Source: an uncultured Maribacter sp. (GTDB taxonomy: Bacteria > Bacteroidota > Bacteroidia > Flavobacteriales > Flavobacteriaceae). From it: a stretch of 64,000 nucleotides of DNA. A program made the translations under genes and the position numbers. Below, piece by piece: positions 7,501-17,550 of the stretch. Below the pieces are notes generated by a model that had not been told where the DNA came from, did no database searches, and saw only the letters and a list, made by a program, of their open reading frames with translations. The stretch is taken from NCBI GenBank assembly GCA_947498505.1, contig CANMKG010000001.1:806001-870000 (forward strand). The letters run 5' to 3'. Positions within the stretch are counted from its first letter, which is position 1, and every line of letters begins with the position of its first letter.

Positions 7501-10467
7501 TTAGCCTTTTACTGGAGCTGACTTTTCGTAATTGAAGAGTTCATCTATGTCCATTTCCTGAATTTTTCCAAGTTTTTTAAGTGACTCAAAATCAATATCT
7601 TTTTTATTTCCAATTACCATTACGTTGTAATTCGCACCTTTTATATTATCATCAAAAAATGTTTTAAGATCACTTAAAGTCATGTTTTTTATTCCGTTAT
7701 ATAAATCTTCTCTATAGTCATTATCAAACCCTCTCTTTTTTAAGCGTTCGTAACTCCAAAAAATGTTTGATTTTGTAATGCGCTCAGCAGCTAATTGTTT
7801 TAACGCTGCTTCTTTTGCTTGATTAAACTGCTCTTGTGCTTCTGGCATATTCGTCATTAAATCCATCATAGCATCTACAGCTTCCGGCAGTTTATTTGCT
7901 TGTGTACCTAAATATGCAAAAGTATAATCTGATTGCCCTTTTTCTCTTGCATTACTATAACTTGAAAAGGCTGCATATGCAAGGGATTTAGATTCCCTGA
8001 TTTCTTGAAATACAATAGACGATAAGCCACTTCCAAAATAGCTGTTAAACAATTTTGACATCGCCATTTTCTTAGGATCAAACTCCGCTCCTTTAGCAAG
8101 AAGAAGTATCTCACTCTGTACCATATCATAATCTACATAGTATACATTGCCTCCCGTTTCTTTTTCTATATAAGTTGTTTTTTCTGGATATTCCTTAAGT
8201 TCTTTTACATTTACGATATGATTTTTATTAATTGATGCTACAGCATTATCCACATCTCTACCATAATAAAACACACGCTGTTTAAACTTCTTAAGTTCTT
8301 TTATTTTTTCTACTAGTTCTTGAGGTGTAATTGCTCTTAACTCAGACATTGAGTAAATATTACGTAGACGAGAGTTTTCTCCATATTTGCTGTAACTCAT
8401 AAGTCCTTTCCAAAAAATATTCTGTTTTTGGGTTTTAGCATCTTGGCGACCTTTTAAAATTTTATCTACGTATTTGTCATAAGTTTCTTGATTAGCTATA
8501 GCATTATCCCATAAATGCTCTAACAACACTAGCCCTCCATCAAGATTTTCTTTTAATCCGGAAATACTAACATAAGTTTTATCTTCTCTTGTTGTTACAC
8601 TATGCTTAATTCCTATTTTATAAAACTCTTGTTTTAACTCTTCAGGAGAATATTTATCTGTTCCTAAATAGTTTAAATACCCAGCAGCTAAAGACACTTT
8701 TCTATCGTTATCACTTCCCATATCAAAAATGATATTTAGACTAAAAATATCGTTATTGGGATTTTCGATATAAGACAAGCTCAGACCATTTTTAGTTTTC
8801 ATCTCATTTATGGCCGATTTATAATCTATGAATTGTGGTTTTAAATTTGGTGTTTTTAACTTAGTAAACTCCTTTAAAAATTCAGATTCTTTATCTCTGT
8901 TTAATTCAATAGGCGTTATTCCCGGATTTTCAACTTTTACAATGTTTTTATCCTCTCCTTTTATTTTATGAACTTCCACGTAGTTATCACCGTATAACTC
9001 ATTAGCAAATGCAATAACTTCCTCTTTGGTGATTTTCTTCATTTCATCTAGCATTGTTAACCTAGATTTCCAATCTTGAAAACCTATAAACGCTCCTAAA
9101 TATTCATAAGCAGTTGAAGATGCGTTTTCAAAAGACCTTATTTTTGAAACTCGTAAATCATTCACAACGGCATCTAATAACCAATCTTCAAATTCTCCTT
9201 TTTTAATTTTATCAACTTGTTCAAGCAACAGCTCTCTAACTTCATCTAAAGTTTGCCCCTGTTTTGGCATCCCATAAAGCAAATGAAACCCATAATCATT
9301 ATTAAAATTAGTATATGAAGATGCCCTCTGTACTTTTTGCTTTTGATTTAAATTTAAATCAATTAAACCAGCGCTAGAATTGGCCAACATATAATCGATA
9401 AGCGTAACAATAATTTCTTGTTTATCTCCTTTTCCTTTTGTTCTAAATGCAACATAAACTGATTCCGCTGTTGGACCATAAACTTCCATTTTAACAGGCT
9501 TAGACAAGGGAGGTTCCTCATTAAAAGTTGGGTGAGTGATTTCCTTTTTTTCATAATCGCCAAAAGCTTCATTCACCTTTTTTATGGTTTCTTCGTAATC
9601 TATATCACCTACCAAGATTACCGCCATGTTATTTGGTACATAATACGTATTAAAATAATTATGAATAGCCTCCATTGAAGGGTTTTTCAAATGCTCAGAC
9701 TTTCCTATTGTTGTTTGTTTCCCATAGGGGTGATTAGGATACAAACCTTCTAAAAGTGCTTGATACTGCTTTCTTCCATCACTATCTTGGCCTCGATTAA
9801 ACTCTTCATATACGGCCTCTAATTCTGTGTGAAAAAGTCTCAAAACCAATGTCTTAAAGCGCTCACTCTCCACAGTTAACCACTTATCCAACTCATTACT
9901 TGGAATTTTATTTACATAAACGGTTTGTTCATTGGAGGTAAAAGCATTTGTTCCTTCAGCTCCTAACGAACTTACCATTTTGTCATATTCATTTGCAATT
10001 GCAAGTTTTGACGCTTCTAGGGAAATTTCATCAATTTTCTTATAGATTTCTTTCTTTTTTTCAGGGTCTTTTTCCGCTTTGTGAGTCTCGTACAAATCCG
10101 AAATTTCTTTTAAAAACTCTTTTTCCTTATCATAATCTTGAGTTCCAATTTTATTGGTTCCCTTAAAAACCATGTGTTCCAGATAATGCGCTAGACCTGT
10201 ATTATCAGCTGGGTCGTATGTTGAACCCGCTCTAACTGCAACTAATGTTTGAATTTTAGGTTCTTCTTGATTCTTACCCAAGTATACTTTTAATCCATTT
10301 TCTAAAGTATACAATCGTAACCCTGTTGGGTCATTTGATACTTTTTCATAACTAAAACCATTGGCATCTTTTTCTATACTAGTAATCATACCAGTATTTT
10401 TTGCCTCATCTTTACAGGAAATAAAAACTACAATACACGACAAACATGCTAAAATATTTTTTTTCAT
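7501..10467 (-). CDS. M16-family metallopeptidase, lipoprotein
   Basis: A 988-residue two-lobe M16 (pitrilysin/insulinase-like) protease. The N-terminus MKKNILACLSCIVVFISC is a lipoprotein signal with the lipid-bearing Cys at about residue 18. The inverted zinc motif HYLEHMVFKGT (HxxEH) is around residue 90, and ELEAVYEEFNRG supplies the third ligand Glu about 75 residues later. The full length holds two M16 halves, of which only the first keeps HxxEH; the second (from about residue 530) is the usual inactive half. It probably degrades peptides in the periplasm or at the outer membrane. Monocistronic, with a terminator on each side. Confidence 0.92.
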   Translation of the reverse strand: MKKNILACLSCIVVFISCKDEAKNTGMITSIEKDANGFSYEKVSNDPTGLRLYTLENGLKVYLGKNQEEPKIQTLVAVRAGSTYDPADNTGLAHYLEHMVFKGTNKIGTQDYDKEKEFLKEISDLYETHKAEKDPEKKKEIYKKIDEISLEASKLAIANEYDKMVSSLGAEGTNAFTSNEQTVYVNKIPSNELDKWLTVESERFKTLVLRLFHTELEAVYEEFNRGQDSDGRKQYQALLEGLYPNHPYGKQTTIGKSEHLKNPSMEAIHNYFNTYYVPNNMAVILVGDIDYEETIKKVNEAFGDYEKKEITHPTFNEEPPLSKPVKMEVYGPTAESVYVAFRTKGKGDKQEIIVTLIDYMLANSSAGLIDLNLNQKQKVQRASSYTNFNNDYGFHLLYGMPKQGQTLDEVRELLLEQVDKIKKGEFEDWLLDAVVNDLRVSKIRSFENASSTAYEYLGAFIGFQDWKSRLTMLDEMKKITKEEVIAFANELYGDNYVEVHKIKGEDKNIVKVENPGITPIELNRDKESEFLKEFTKLKTPNLKPQFIDYKSAINEMKTKNGLSLSYIENPNNDIFSLNIIFDMGSDNDRKVSLAAGYLNYLGTDKYSPEELKQEFYKIGIKHSVTTREDKTYVSISGLKENLDGGLVLLEHLWDNAIANQETYDKYVDKILKGRQDAKTQKQNIFWKGLMSYSKYGENSRLRNIYSMSELRAITPQELVEKIKELKKFKQRVFYYGRDVDNAVASINKNHIVNVKELKEYPEKTTYIEKETGGNVYYVDYDMVQSEILLLAKGAEFDPKKMAMSKLFNSYFGSGLSSIVFQEIRESKSLAYAAFSSYSNAREKGQSDYTFAYLGTQANKLPEAVDAMMDLMTNMPEAQEQFNQAKEAALKQLAAERITKSNIFWSYERLKKRGFDNDYREDLYNGIKNMTLSDLKTFFDDNIKGANYNVMVIGNKKDIDFESLKKLGKIQEMDIDELFNYEKSAPVKG

Positions 10468-10508
10468 TTTGCTGGTTTTAAGAGTTAACGTTTTAACAGG
10501 ATTAATCG

Positions 10509-10546
10509 TAAAAAAAATCCATCATTCTAATGTAAGAATGATGGAT
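10509..10546 (-). terminator. Intrinsic terminator after sucD
   Basis: A 12-bp stem ATCCATCATTCT/AGAATGATGGAT with a 6-nt loop, followed on the minus strand by eight T residues. It lies about 43 nt after the sucD stop and upstream of the M16 gene. Confidence 0.92.
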
Positions 10547-10588
10547 TAATTATAAGGTTCTTTTTGTAAATTTTAACACTTTAAGTGC

Positions 10589-11461
10589 CTAACCCACAAC
10601 CTCTTTTACTTTTACACCTATTTCCGCAGGAGAATCAACAACATGAATACCACATTCTGCCATAATTCTCTTTTTAGCTTGAGCAGTATCATCACTACCT
10701 CCAACAATAGCTCCAGCATGCCCCATTGTTCTTCCAGCAGGAGCAGTTTCACCAGCTATAAAACCAACTATTGGTTTTTTACTTCCGCTATTCTTATACC
10801 ATTGTGCTGCATCAGCTTCTAACTGACCTCCTATTTCACCAATCATAACAACACAATCCGTTTCTGGATCATTTATTAGAAGCTCAACCGCTTCTTTAGT
10901 TGTTGTTCCTATTATTGGGTCTCCTCCAATACCTATTGCTGTAGTTATACCTAAACCTTGACGAACAACTTGATCAGCAGCTTCGTAAGTAAGCGTCCCA
11001 GATTTAGAAACTATACCTATGTTTCCTTTTTTGAAAACAAATCCTGGCATGATTCCAACCTTAGCTTCTTCTGGAGTAATAACTCCAGGACAGTTAGGAC
11101 CTACTAAACGACAGTCTTTATCCTTAATAAAATCAGCTGCTTTAACCATATCAGCAACTGGAATACCCTCTGTAATTGTAATTATAACTTTAATTCCTGC
11201 GCTTGCAGCTTCCATGATAGCATCAGCTGCAAATGCTGGCGGCACAAAAATTATAGTGGTATCAGCACCAACCTTTTCTACGGCTTCTTCAACAGTATTA
11301 AAAACTGGCTTTCCTAAATGCTCTTGTCCTCCTTTACCAGGAGTAACCCCTCCAACTACATTGGTTCCATACTCAATCATTTGCTCAGCATGAAACGTAC
11401 CTTCGCTTCCCGTGAATCCTTGTACAATTATTTTAGAATCTTTGTTAACTAGAACACTCAT
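10589..11461 (-). CDS. sucD: Succinyl-CoA synthetase (ADP-forming) alpha subunit
   Basis: TCA-cycle enzyme subunit that carries the phospho-histidine and binds CoA, converting succinyl-CoA to succinate with ATP formation. 290 residues, full length. It shows the CoA-binding region QGFTGSEGTFHAEQMIEYGTNVVGGVTPGKGG, GPNCPGVI, SKSGTLTYEA and the active-site loop AGETAPAGRTMGHAGAIV, whose His is phosphorylated. The beta subunit sucC is not adjacent, which is common in Flavobacteriaceae. It has its own promoter and terminator, so it is monocistronic. Confidence 0.96.
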   Translation of the reverse strand: MSVLVNKDSKIIVQGFTGSEGTFHAEQMIEYGTNVVGGVTPGKGGQEHLGKPVFNTVEEAVEKVGADTTIIFVPPAFAADAIMEAASAGIKVIITITEGIPVADMVKAADFIKDKDCRLVGPNCPGVITPEEAKVGIMPGFVFKKGNIGIVSKSGTLTYEAADQVVRQGLGITTAIGIGGDPIIGTTTKEAVELLINDPETDCVVMIGEIGGQLEADAAQWYKNSGSKKPIVGFIAGETAPAGRTMGHAGAIVGGSDDTAQAKKRIMAECGIHVVDSPAEIGVKVKEVVG

Positions 11462-11487
11462 ATTAATTTATTTGTTTTTATCTGTCC

Positions 11488-11495
11488 CAAAAATA
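11488..11495 (-). promoter_or_regulatory. -7 promoter element for sucD
   Basis: TATTTTTG on the minus strand, an exact match to TAnnTTTG, 27 nt before the sucD ATG. No clear -33 TTG is seen. Confidence 0.6.
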
Positions 11496-11535
11496 TGGGT
11501 TTATAAATGATTTTTAAAGTAATCTTATTTTAAAA

Positions 11536-12468
11536 TTATTCTTCTAACTTTTTAATAATAAATGGTATCTTTTTTACGTATGCCAATTGTTTCAATTTTT
11601 CACGCGATTCCTCTATTGGAGTACCAAAATAACTTTTCCCTCCTTCTATAGATTTTGTAACACCAGCCTGCCCCATAACAACAGCTTTTTTACCAATAGT
11701 TATACCGCTATTTGTACCAACTTGTCCCCATAAGGTAACTTCATCTTCTATTACAACACATCCAGCAATACCGGTTTGAGACGCTATTAAACATTTTTTT
11801 CCAATAACAGTATCGTGACCTACATGAACTTGATTATCCAGCTTCGTACCTCTTTTTATTGTAGTATCTCCCGTAACTCCCCTATCTATGGTGCAAAGAG
11901 CACCAATATCCACATGATTTTCTAATACTACTCTACCTCCAGAAATTAATTTATCAAAACCTTCGGGTCTATTTTTATAATAAAAAGCATCTGCTCCTAA
12001 AACTGACCCAGCATGAATAGTAACATTATCGCCTAAAACACAATTGTCATAAATAGCTACGTTAGCATGTATGAGGCAATTTTTGCCTATTACTACGTTA
12101 TTTCCAATAAAAACATTTGGCTGAATAACAGTTCCCTCTCCTATTTTAGCACTATCAGATATAGAACCTTTGCTGGCCTTAAAAGGTTTGAAAAATTTTG
12201 TTAAAGTATTGAAATCGCGAAAAGGGTCTTCTGAAATCAACAAAGATTTACCCTCTGGACAATCCACCTTTTTATTTATTAAAATGGTAGTTGCATTAGA
12301 GTTTAATGCTTTATCATAATATTTAGGATGATCAACAAACACAATATCTCCATGCTCAACAACATGTATTTCATTCATACCAGTAACCAGAAAGTCAGAG
12401 TCTCCAACAAACTCAGTCTGAATGATATTTGCAATTTGCTTTAATGTATAGGGCTTAGGAAATTTCAT
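11536..12468 (-). CDS. LpxD-like UDP-3-O-acylglucosamine N-acyltransferase paralogue
   Basis: A 310-residue protein with an N-terminal LpxD-type uridine-binding domain (about residues 1-95), a left-handed beta-helix of hexapeptide repeats (GEGTVIQPNVFIGNNVVIGKN onward) and a C-terminal helix. The catalytic His region is HVGHDTVIGKKCLIASQTGIAG. It is a second LpxD-like protein 2.8 kb from the canonical lpxD in the same operon, and the two differ strongly. It may use a different acyl chain or sugar acceptor, or act in another surface glycan pathway. Last gene of the lipid A operon, 13 nt after efp. Confidence 0.85.
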   Translation of the reverse strand: MKFPKPYTLKQIANIIQTEFVGDSDFLVTGMNEIHVVEHGDIVFVDHPKYYDKALNSNATTILINKKVDCPEGKSLLISEDPFRDFNTLTKFFKPFKASKGSISDSAKIGEGTVIQPNVFIGNNVVIGKNCLIHANVAIYDNCVLGDNVTIHAGSVLGADAFYYKNRPEGFDKLISGGRVVLENHVDIGALCTIDRGVTGDTTIKRGTKLDNQVHVGHDTVIGKKCLIASQTGIAGCVVIEDEVTLWGQVGTNSGITIGKKAVVMGQAGVTKSIEGGKSYFGTPIEESREKLKQLAYVKKIPFIIKKLEE

Positions 12469-12481
12469 TAAAAGAAATCAA

Positions 12482-13048
12482 TTATTCTTTTACACGTTCC
12501 ATATAGGCACCTTTTTCAGTGTCTATTTTTATTTTATCTCCTTCATTTATAAACAATGGAACATTAACACTTGCTCCTGTTTCTACTTTAGCAGGTTTGG
12601 TTGCATTGGTAGCGGTATTACCTTTTACACCTGGCTCAGTATATGTGATCTCTAAAATTACACTAGCTGGCATATCTACCGATAAAGGCATGCTGTCTTC
12701 AGTATTAAACATCACCTTAACAACTTCTCCTTCTTTTAATAAGCCTGGCGCATCTAAACTACTTTCTTCTAAGGTAATTTGATTATAATCATCAGTATTC
12801 ATAAAATGATACGTTGTACCTTCGGCATATAAAAATTGATATGAACGCGTTTCAACACGTACATCTTCAATCTTATGACCTGCTGAGAATGTGTTATCTA
12901 TAACCTTACCTGTGGTAACACTTTTTAATTTAGTTCTTACAAAAGCAGGACCTTTTCCTGGTTTTACATGTAAAAACTCAATTATTTTAAATATATCGTG
13001 ATTATATCTAATACATAATCCTTTTCTAATATCTGATGTAGATGCCAT
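12482..13048 (-). CDS. efp: Translation elongation factor P
   Basis: Relieves ribosome stalling at polyproline stretches. At 188 residues it has all three OB-like domains. The tip loop HVKPGKGPAFVR (about residues 28-39) carries the conserved Lys that is modified in other species. No modifying enzyme (epmA or earP) is visible in the window. It is placed between lpxA and the second LpxD-like gene with 9- and 13-nt gaps, so it is co-transcribed with lipid A genes. Confidence 0.96.
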   Translation of the reverse strand: MASTSDIRKGLCIRYNHDIFKIIEFLHVKPGKGPAFVRTKLKSVTTGKVIDNTFSAGHKIEDVRVETRSYQFLYAEGTTYHFMNTDDYNQITLEESSLDAPGLLKEGEVVKVMFNTEDSMPLSVDMPASVILEITYTEPGVKGNTATNATKPAKVETGASVNVPLFINEGDKIKIDTEKGAYMERVKE

Positions 13049-13056
13049 AATTTCTA

Positions 13057-13842
13057 TTAATTATTACTAAAATATCCTTTCATAATACCACGTTGCGAAT
13101 CTCTAATAAATTGGAGAATTTCATCTCTCTCTGGTGTCGCCTCCATTTCCGCTTCAATAATCTGAACCGCCTGCGTATTATTATAATTCTTTTGATAGAG
13201 AATTCTGTATATATTTTGAATTTCTCTAATTTTTTCTGATTGAAACCCTCTTCTACGTAAACCAACAGAATTGATTCCCACATAAGACAATGGTTCACGA
13301 GCTGCTTTAACAAAAGGAGGCACATCTTTACGCACTAAAGACCCTCCTGTAACAAATGCATGTTGACCTACGGATACAAATTGATGAACGGCAACTAATC
13401 CTGCTAAAATTACATTGTCACCCACAGTTACGTGCCCTGCAAGCGTAGAATTATTGGAAAAAATACAATTATCGCCTACAAAACAATCATGAGCAACATG
13501 GCAATACGCCATTATAAGGCAATTTTTACCAATAACCGTTTTCATTCTGTCAGATGTGCCTTTATGTATCGTGGCGCATTCTCTAATAGTGGTATTATTT
13601 CCTATTTCCACCGTAGTATCTTCTCCTTGATATTTTAAATCCTGAGGGGCTGCGGAAATTACTGCTCCTGGAAAGATGTTACAATTTTTACCAATTCTTG
13701 CTCCTTCCATTATGGTAACATTGGAGCCTATCCAGGTTCCATCTCCGATGGTAACATTATTGTGAATTGTGGTAAATGGCTCTACAACAACATTTTTTGC
13801 AATTTTGGCGCCAGGATGAATGTATGCTAAAGGTTGATTCAT
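13057..13842 (-). CDS. lpxA: UDP-N-acetylglucosamine acyltransferase
   Basis: First step of lipid A synthesis, moving a 3-hydroxyacyl chain from ACP to UDP-GlcNAc at the 3-OH. 261 residues, normal. Hexapeptide beta-helix repeats begin at YIHPGAKIAKNVVVEPFTTI. The catalytic His lies in MAYCHVAHDCFVGDNCIFSNN (about residue 120), and the C-terminal helical region is RRRGFQSEKIREIQNIYRILY. The start codon lies 1 nt after the lpxC-fabZ stop, indicating tight coupling. Confidence 0.96.
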   Translation of the reverse strand: MNQPLAYIHPGAKIAKNVVVEPFTTIHNNVTIGDGTWIGSNVTIMEGARIGKNCNIFPGAVISAAPQDLKYQGEDTTVEIGNNTTIRECATIHKGTSDRMKTVIGKNCLIMAYCHVAHDCFVGDNCIFSNNSTLAGHVTVGDNVILAGLVAVHQFVSVGQHAFVTGGSLVRKDVPPFVKAAREPLSYVGINSVGLRRRGFQSEKIREIQNIYRILYQKNYNNTQAVQIIEAEMEATPERDEILQFIRDSQRGIMKGYFSNN

Positions 13843-13843
13843 T

Positions 13844-15244
13844 TTAATTCTTTTTTGCTATTTGAGCCATTAATTCTGCCTCACATACCAATTTATTATT
13901 AGCATACGCATAAGCTTGCATATGACATATTCCTCGTCGGATTGGAGTTATTAAACTACAATGAAAAACTAAAGTATCACCAGGTAACACCTTTTGTTTA
14001 AACTTTACATTATCAATTTTCATAAAGAAAGTTAGATAGTTTTCTGGATCTGGAACAGTACTTAATACTAAAATACCTCCAGTTTGCGCCATAGCTTCTA
14101 CTTGTAACACTCCTGGCATAACCGGTGCTCCGGGGAAATGACCAACAAAAAAGTTTTCATTCATTGTTACATTCTTCATCCCAACTACATGCGAATCAGA
14201 AAGCTCCAAAATTCTATCTATCAACAAAAATGGAGGTCTATGCGGAAGCATATCCATTATTTGATGAATATCCATTAAAGGTGGTTGGTTTAAATCATAA
14301 CTAGGAACTTTGTTGCGTTTTTCTAGTTTTATGATTTTCGCAAGCTTTTTCGCAAATTGAGTGTTTACAAAATGCCCCGGCTTATTTGCTATTACTTTAC
14401 CTTGAATTCGGGTCCCTGCTAAAGCTAAATCTCCAATAACATCTAACAACTTATGGCGTGCAGCCTCATTTGGTTGATGAAGTGTTAAATTGTCTAATAT
14501 ACCATTAGGCTTAACGGACAATTTTTCTTTATTAAATGCTTTTTCTAACTTTTTCATCGTGGCATCAGAAATCTCCTTATCCACGTATACAATAGCATTA
14601 TTTAAATCACCTCCTTTTATCAAACCGTTTTCAAGAAGCATTTCTAGCTCATGCAAAAAACTAAAGGTTCTGGCATCTGCAATTTCTGTCTTAAAATCCG
14701 AAAGGTTTTCTAAAGTTGCATTTTGAGTACCCAAAACTTTAGTACCAAAATCAACCATTGTAGTGATTGTATATTTATCGGAAGGAATTATTGTAATCTC
14801 ACTTCCTGTTGCATCATCCTTATACGATATAACATCTTTTACGACATATACCTCTCTATCAGCTTCTTGTTCAACAATACCTGCTTTTTCAAGTGCTTCA
14901 ATAAAAAATTTAGAGGAACCATCCATAATAGGAGGTTCTGGAGAATCCAATTCTATTAAAACATTATCTATTTCCAAACCAACCAAAGCTGCTAAAACAT
15001 GCTCTGAAGTTTGAATTTTTACACCACGTTTTTCTAAATTAGTTCCTCGTTGTGTATTAACTACATAATTTGCATCTGCTTCAATTATAGGCTGTCCTTC
15101 AAGATCAACTCTCTTAAACGCGTACCCATGATTTTCTTGAGCAGGTAAAAACTTTAATGTAACATTTTCACCAGTGTGTAAGCCTACACCTGTTAAGCTT
15201 ATTTCTTTAGCTATAGTTCTTTGCTTTCCTGACACAGTATTCAC
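13844..15244 (-). CDS. lpxC/fabZ: LpxC-FabZ fusion: UDP-3-O-acyl-GlcNAc deacetylase / 3-hydroxyacyl-ACP dehydratase
   Basis: A bifunctional 466-residue protein typical of Bacteroidota. Residues 1-300 are LpxC, the committed zinc deacetylase of lipid A synthesis. The ligands are visible as [10 protein letters not shown] and [12 protein letters not shown], and the catalytic His as [12 protein letters not shown]. Residues 320-466 are FabZ, with [11 protein letters not shown] and the catalytic [21 protein letters not shown]. The fusion joins competing uses of 3-hydroxyacyl-ACP in one polypeptide. The start is GTG at 15244, overlapping the lpxD stop as GTGA; a second in-frame GTG lies 9 nt later ([11 protein letters not shown]), so the exact start is uncertain. 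Confidence 0.95.
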   Translation of the reverse strand: MNTVSGKQRTIAKEISLTGVGLHTGENVTLKFLPAQENHGYAFKRVDLEGQPIIEADANYVVNTQRGTNLEKRGVKIQTSEHVLAALVGLEIDNVLIELDSPEPPIMDGSSKFFIEALEKAGIVEQEADREVYVVKDVISYKDDATGSEITIIPSDKYTITTMVDFGTKVLGTQNATLENLSDFKTEIADARTFSFLHELEMLLENGLIKGGDLNNAIVYVDKEISDATMKKLEKAFNKEKLSVKPNGILDNLTLHQPNEAARHKLLDVIGDLALAGTRIQGKVIANKPGHFVNTQFAKKLAKIIKLEKRNKVPSYDLNQPPLMDIHQIMDMLPHRPPFLLIDRILELSDSHVVGMKNVTMNENFFVGHFPGAPVMPGVLQVEAMAQTGGILVLSTVPDPENYLTFFMKIDNVKFKQKVLPGDTLVFHCSLITPIRRGICHMQAYAYANNKLVCEAELMAQIAKKN

Positions 15245-16263
15245 TTTTTACTTCTTTTTTCCAAATTGTCTATTCTACTTACTATTTTTGGTAGGTTTTT
15301 AAAATGTACGTATGATTTATTATAATCTCCGTAGTTTAATGCAGGAGAACCTTGTATAACCTCATTATCTTTAATATTCCTTCCTATTCCCGATTGTGCT
15401 TGAATTCTAACATTGTCACCAATAGTAATGTGCCCAACAATTCCTACCTGTCCACCAATCATACAATGCTGACCAATTTTGGTTGAACCTGCAATTCCTG
15501 TTTGCGCAGCAATTACCGTATGACAGCCTATTTCTACGTTATGAGCTATTTGAATTTGATTATCCAACTTTACACCTTTTCTTAAAATAGTTGAGCCTAA
15601 AGTTGCCCTATCTATCGTAGTTCCGGCACCAACATCCACGTTATCTTCTAAAATAACATTTCCCGTTTGTGGAACTTTCGAAAATTCACCATTTTCATTT
15701 GGTGCATATCCAAAACCGTCAGAGCCTACAATTGCTCCACTATGAATTAAGCAATTATCTCCAATGATAGTTTCTGAATATACTTTTGCTCCTGCAAATA
15801 TTGTAACATTGTTACCTATGGTTACATTATCTCCTATATATACATTTGGATATATTCTGGCATTATCTCCAATAGTTACATTCTCTCCTACATAAGCAAA
15901 TGCACCTAAATACATTCCTTTTCCGTATGAAACATTCTCAGAAATAAAAGAAGGTTGTTCTATACCAGTTTTTGTGTTTTTTACTTCATTATAATATTCC
16001 AAAAGCTTTGAAAAAGATTTATAGGCATCTTCAACTTTTATTAGAGTTGTGCTTAAATCTTGTTCAGGAACAAAGTCTTTATTAACAATAGTAATAGAGG
16101 CTTTTGTTTTATAGATAAATGAAGTGTATTTCGGGTTTGCTAAAAAGGTTAGAGAGCCTTTTTCGCCCTCCTCAATTTTGGCAAGTTTATGGACAGCAAT
16201 TTCGGGATTTCCCTCAACTTCGCCCTCCAATATACCTGCAATTTGACCTGCTGTAAATATCAT
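15241..16263 (-). CDS. lpxD: UDP-3-O-(3-hydroxyacyl)glucosamine N-acyltransferase
   Basis: Third step of lipid A synthesis, N-acylating UDP-3-O-acyl-glucosamine. 340 residues from the ATG at 16263 ([18 protein letters not shown]). This start matches the usual LpxD N-terminus better than the codon 48 nt upstream, which lies inside the HD gene. Uridine-binding domain in residues 1-100 ([11 protein letters not shown]), then hexapeptide repeats, with the catalytic His in [29 protein letters not shown]. The 4-nt overlap with lpxC-fabZ indicates coupling. This is the canonical LpxD; the paralogue lies at the end of the operon. Confidence 0.95.
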   Translation of the reverse strand: MIFTAGQIAGILEGEVEGNPEIAVHKLAKIEEGEKGSLTFLANPKYTSFIYKTKASITIVNKDFVPEQDLSTTLIKVEDAYKSFSKLLEYYNEVKNTKTGIEQPSFISENVSYGKGMYLGAFAYVGENVTIGDNARIYPNVYIGDNVTIGNNVTIFAGAKVYSETIIGDNCLIHSGAIVGSDGFGYAPNENGEFSKVPQTGNVILEDNVDVGAGTTIDRATLGSTILRKGVKLDNQIQIAHNVEIGCHTVIAAQTGIAGSTKIGQHCMIGGQVGIVGHITIGDNVRIQAQSGIGRNIKDNEVIQGSPALNYGDYNKSYVHFKNLPKIVSRIDNLEKRSKK

Positions 16264-16286
16264 GGACACAAAAGTAAGAAAAATAG

Positions 16287-17516
16287 TTAAACCCCCTCTT
16301 TTGGGAAGCACATATAATATTTAGTTACGGTTTCGGAAAGTGTATTTAAATTCAAATGATCAGATTCCTTTACTACATCGTTTATTTTTCCATTCTTTTT
16401 AAGAATGTTAATATGTTGTTTTTCTTTATCATAAGCTTTATTGCTTAGCTTACCCGAAAACACAAAATATTTGGTTTCCTCGTTGGTTAAACCGTGCTTT
16501 TCTTTAAAGTAATTAAAATACTTTTCACGTTTTTCTATACTTATAGGTTTGTTTTTAATCTTAATATGTAACAATTTTCGGTTTATTACCATTTTACATA
16601 ACTCAGATAAAACAAAATCTGAAGAATCTTGCCATCTTTTAATTGCTGAAACAATATCTACGTCATCTAGTTTTGAAAACAAATGGAGCTTTTCCGTATT
16701 AAAATTATCAACATCTATTTTATTCGTTAGAAAAAACAATAGTGGCGAACTACATTCTAATGGAGTTCCATTTTTTAACAATGTTCTGGCTCTTTTTAGG
16801 ATCCCTATTAAAAGCTGTTCGGCAACTACTCCTGTTTTATGTAAATACACCTGCCAATACATAAAACGCCTTGCCATTATAAACTTTTCAACAGAGTAAA
16901 TACCTTTTTCTTCTACTACCAAATTGCCCTCAATAACGTTCAACATTGTAATTAAACGCTCTGCATTAGTATTACCCTCGGCAACTCCAGTATAAAAACT
17001 ATCTCTTTTTAAATAATCTAGCCTATCCATATCTAATTGACTTGAAACTAATTGATTCAAAAACTTTTTTGGATAAGCTCCTTTAAAAATTTCAAGTGCT
17101 ACTTTTAGTTTCCCTTCAAACTTCTTATCAAGTTCTTGCATAAAAAGTAGCGAAATATGCTCGTGACTAACACCTTCAACAATACTATGTTCCATCGCAT
17201 GTGAAAATGGCCCATGACCTATATCGTGCAAAAGAATGGCACATAAAAGCCCCTCTTCTTCAGCCTGTGTAATTTCAACACCCTTAAATTGTAATACCTG
17301 AATCGCCTTTTGCATGAGATGCATACTCCCAAGTGCATGATGAAAACGTGTATGATGAGCTCCAGGATAAACCATGTAAGACATACCCATTTGAGATATT
17401 CTACGTAAACGCTGAAAATACGGATCAGCAATTAGATCGAAAATTAAAGTATTGGGGATTCTAATAAATCCGTAAATTGGATCATTAAAAATTTTAAGCT
17501 TGTTGGATTTTGCCAA
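16287..17516 (-). CDS. HD-domain phosphohydrolase
   Basis: A 409-residue metal-dependent phosphohydrolase related to dGTPase/SAMHD1-like proteins. HD-fold ligands are visible: His in [17 protein letters not shown], the HD pair in [17 protein letters not shown] and Asp in [19 protein letters not shown]. The long C-terminal helical part is typical. The start is taken as the TTG at 17516 ([18 protein letters not shown]) because the in-frame codon at 17537 falls inside the apparent -7 promoter element. The substrate is not shown by the sequence and could be dNTPs or another nucleotide. First gene of the lipid A operon, 23 nt before lpxD. Confidence 0.85.
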   Translation of the reverse strand: MAKSNKLKIFNDPIYGFIRIPNTLIFDLIADPYFQRLRRISQMGMSYMVYPGAHHTRFHHALGSMHLMQKAIQVLQFKGVEITQAEEEGLLCAILLHDIGHGPFSHAMEHSIVEGVSHEHISLLFMQELDKKFEGKLKVALEIFKGAYPKKFLNQLVSSQLDMDRLDYLKRDSFYTGVAEGNTNAERLITMLNVIEGNLVVEEKGIYSVEKFIMARRFMYWQVYLHKTGVVAEQLLIGILKRARTLLKNGTPLECSSPLLFFLTNKIDVDNFNTEKLHLFSKLDDVDIVSAIKRWQDSSDFVLSELCKMVINRKLLHIKIKNKPISIEKREKYFNYFKEKHGLTNEETKYFVFSGKLSNKAYDKEKQHINILKKNGKINDVVKESDHLNLNTLSETVTKYYMCFPKEGV

Positions 17517-17534
17517 AATTGGATTATTTACCTG

Positions 17535-17542
17535 CAAATATA
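17535..17542 (-). promoter_or_regulatory. Promoter of the HD-lpx-efp operon
   Basis: TATATTTG on the minus strand, an exact TAnnTTTG, with a TTG 21 nt upstream that fits the -33 element. It overlaps the first in-frame start candidate of the HD gene and lies only 8 nt from the porX ATG. The -33 element is thus inside the porX coding sequence. Confidence 0.65.
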
Positions 17543-17550
17543 AGTACTAA

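Noticed and set aside
11019-11393. A 124-residue open frame on the plus strand opposite sucD
   Set aside because: It lies wholly antisense to a well-conserved enzyme gene, has no homologous motif or promoter, and has a composition dictated by the sucD codons.
16549-16899. A 116-residue plus-strand frame opposite the HD phosphohydrolase
   Set aside because: Antisense shadow of a conserved gene, with no independent signal.
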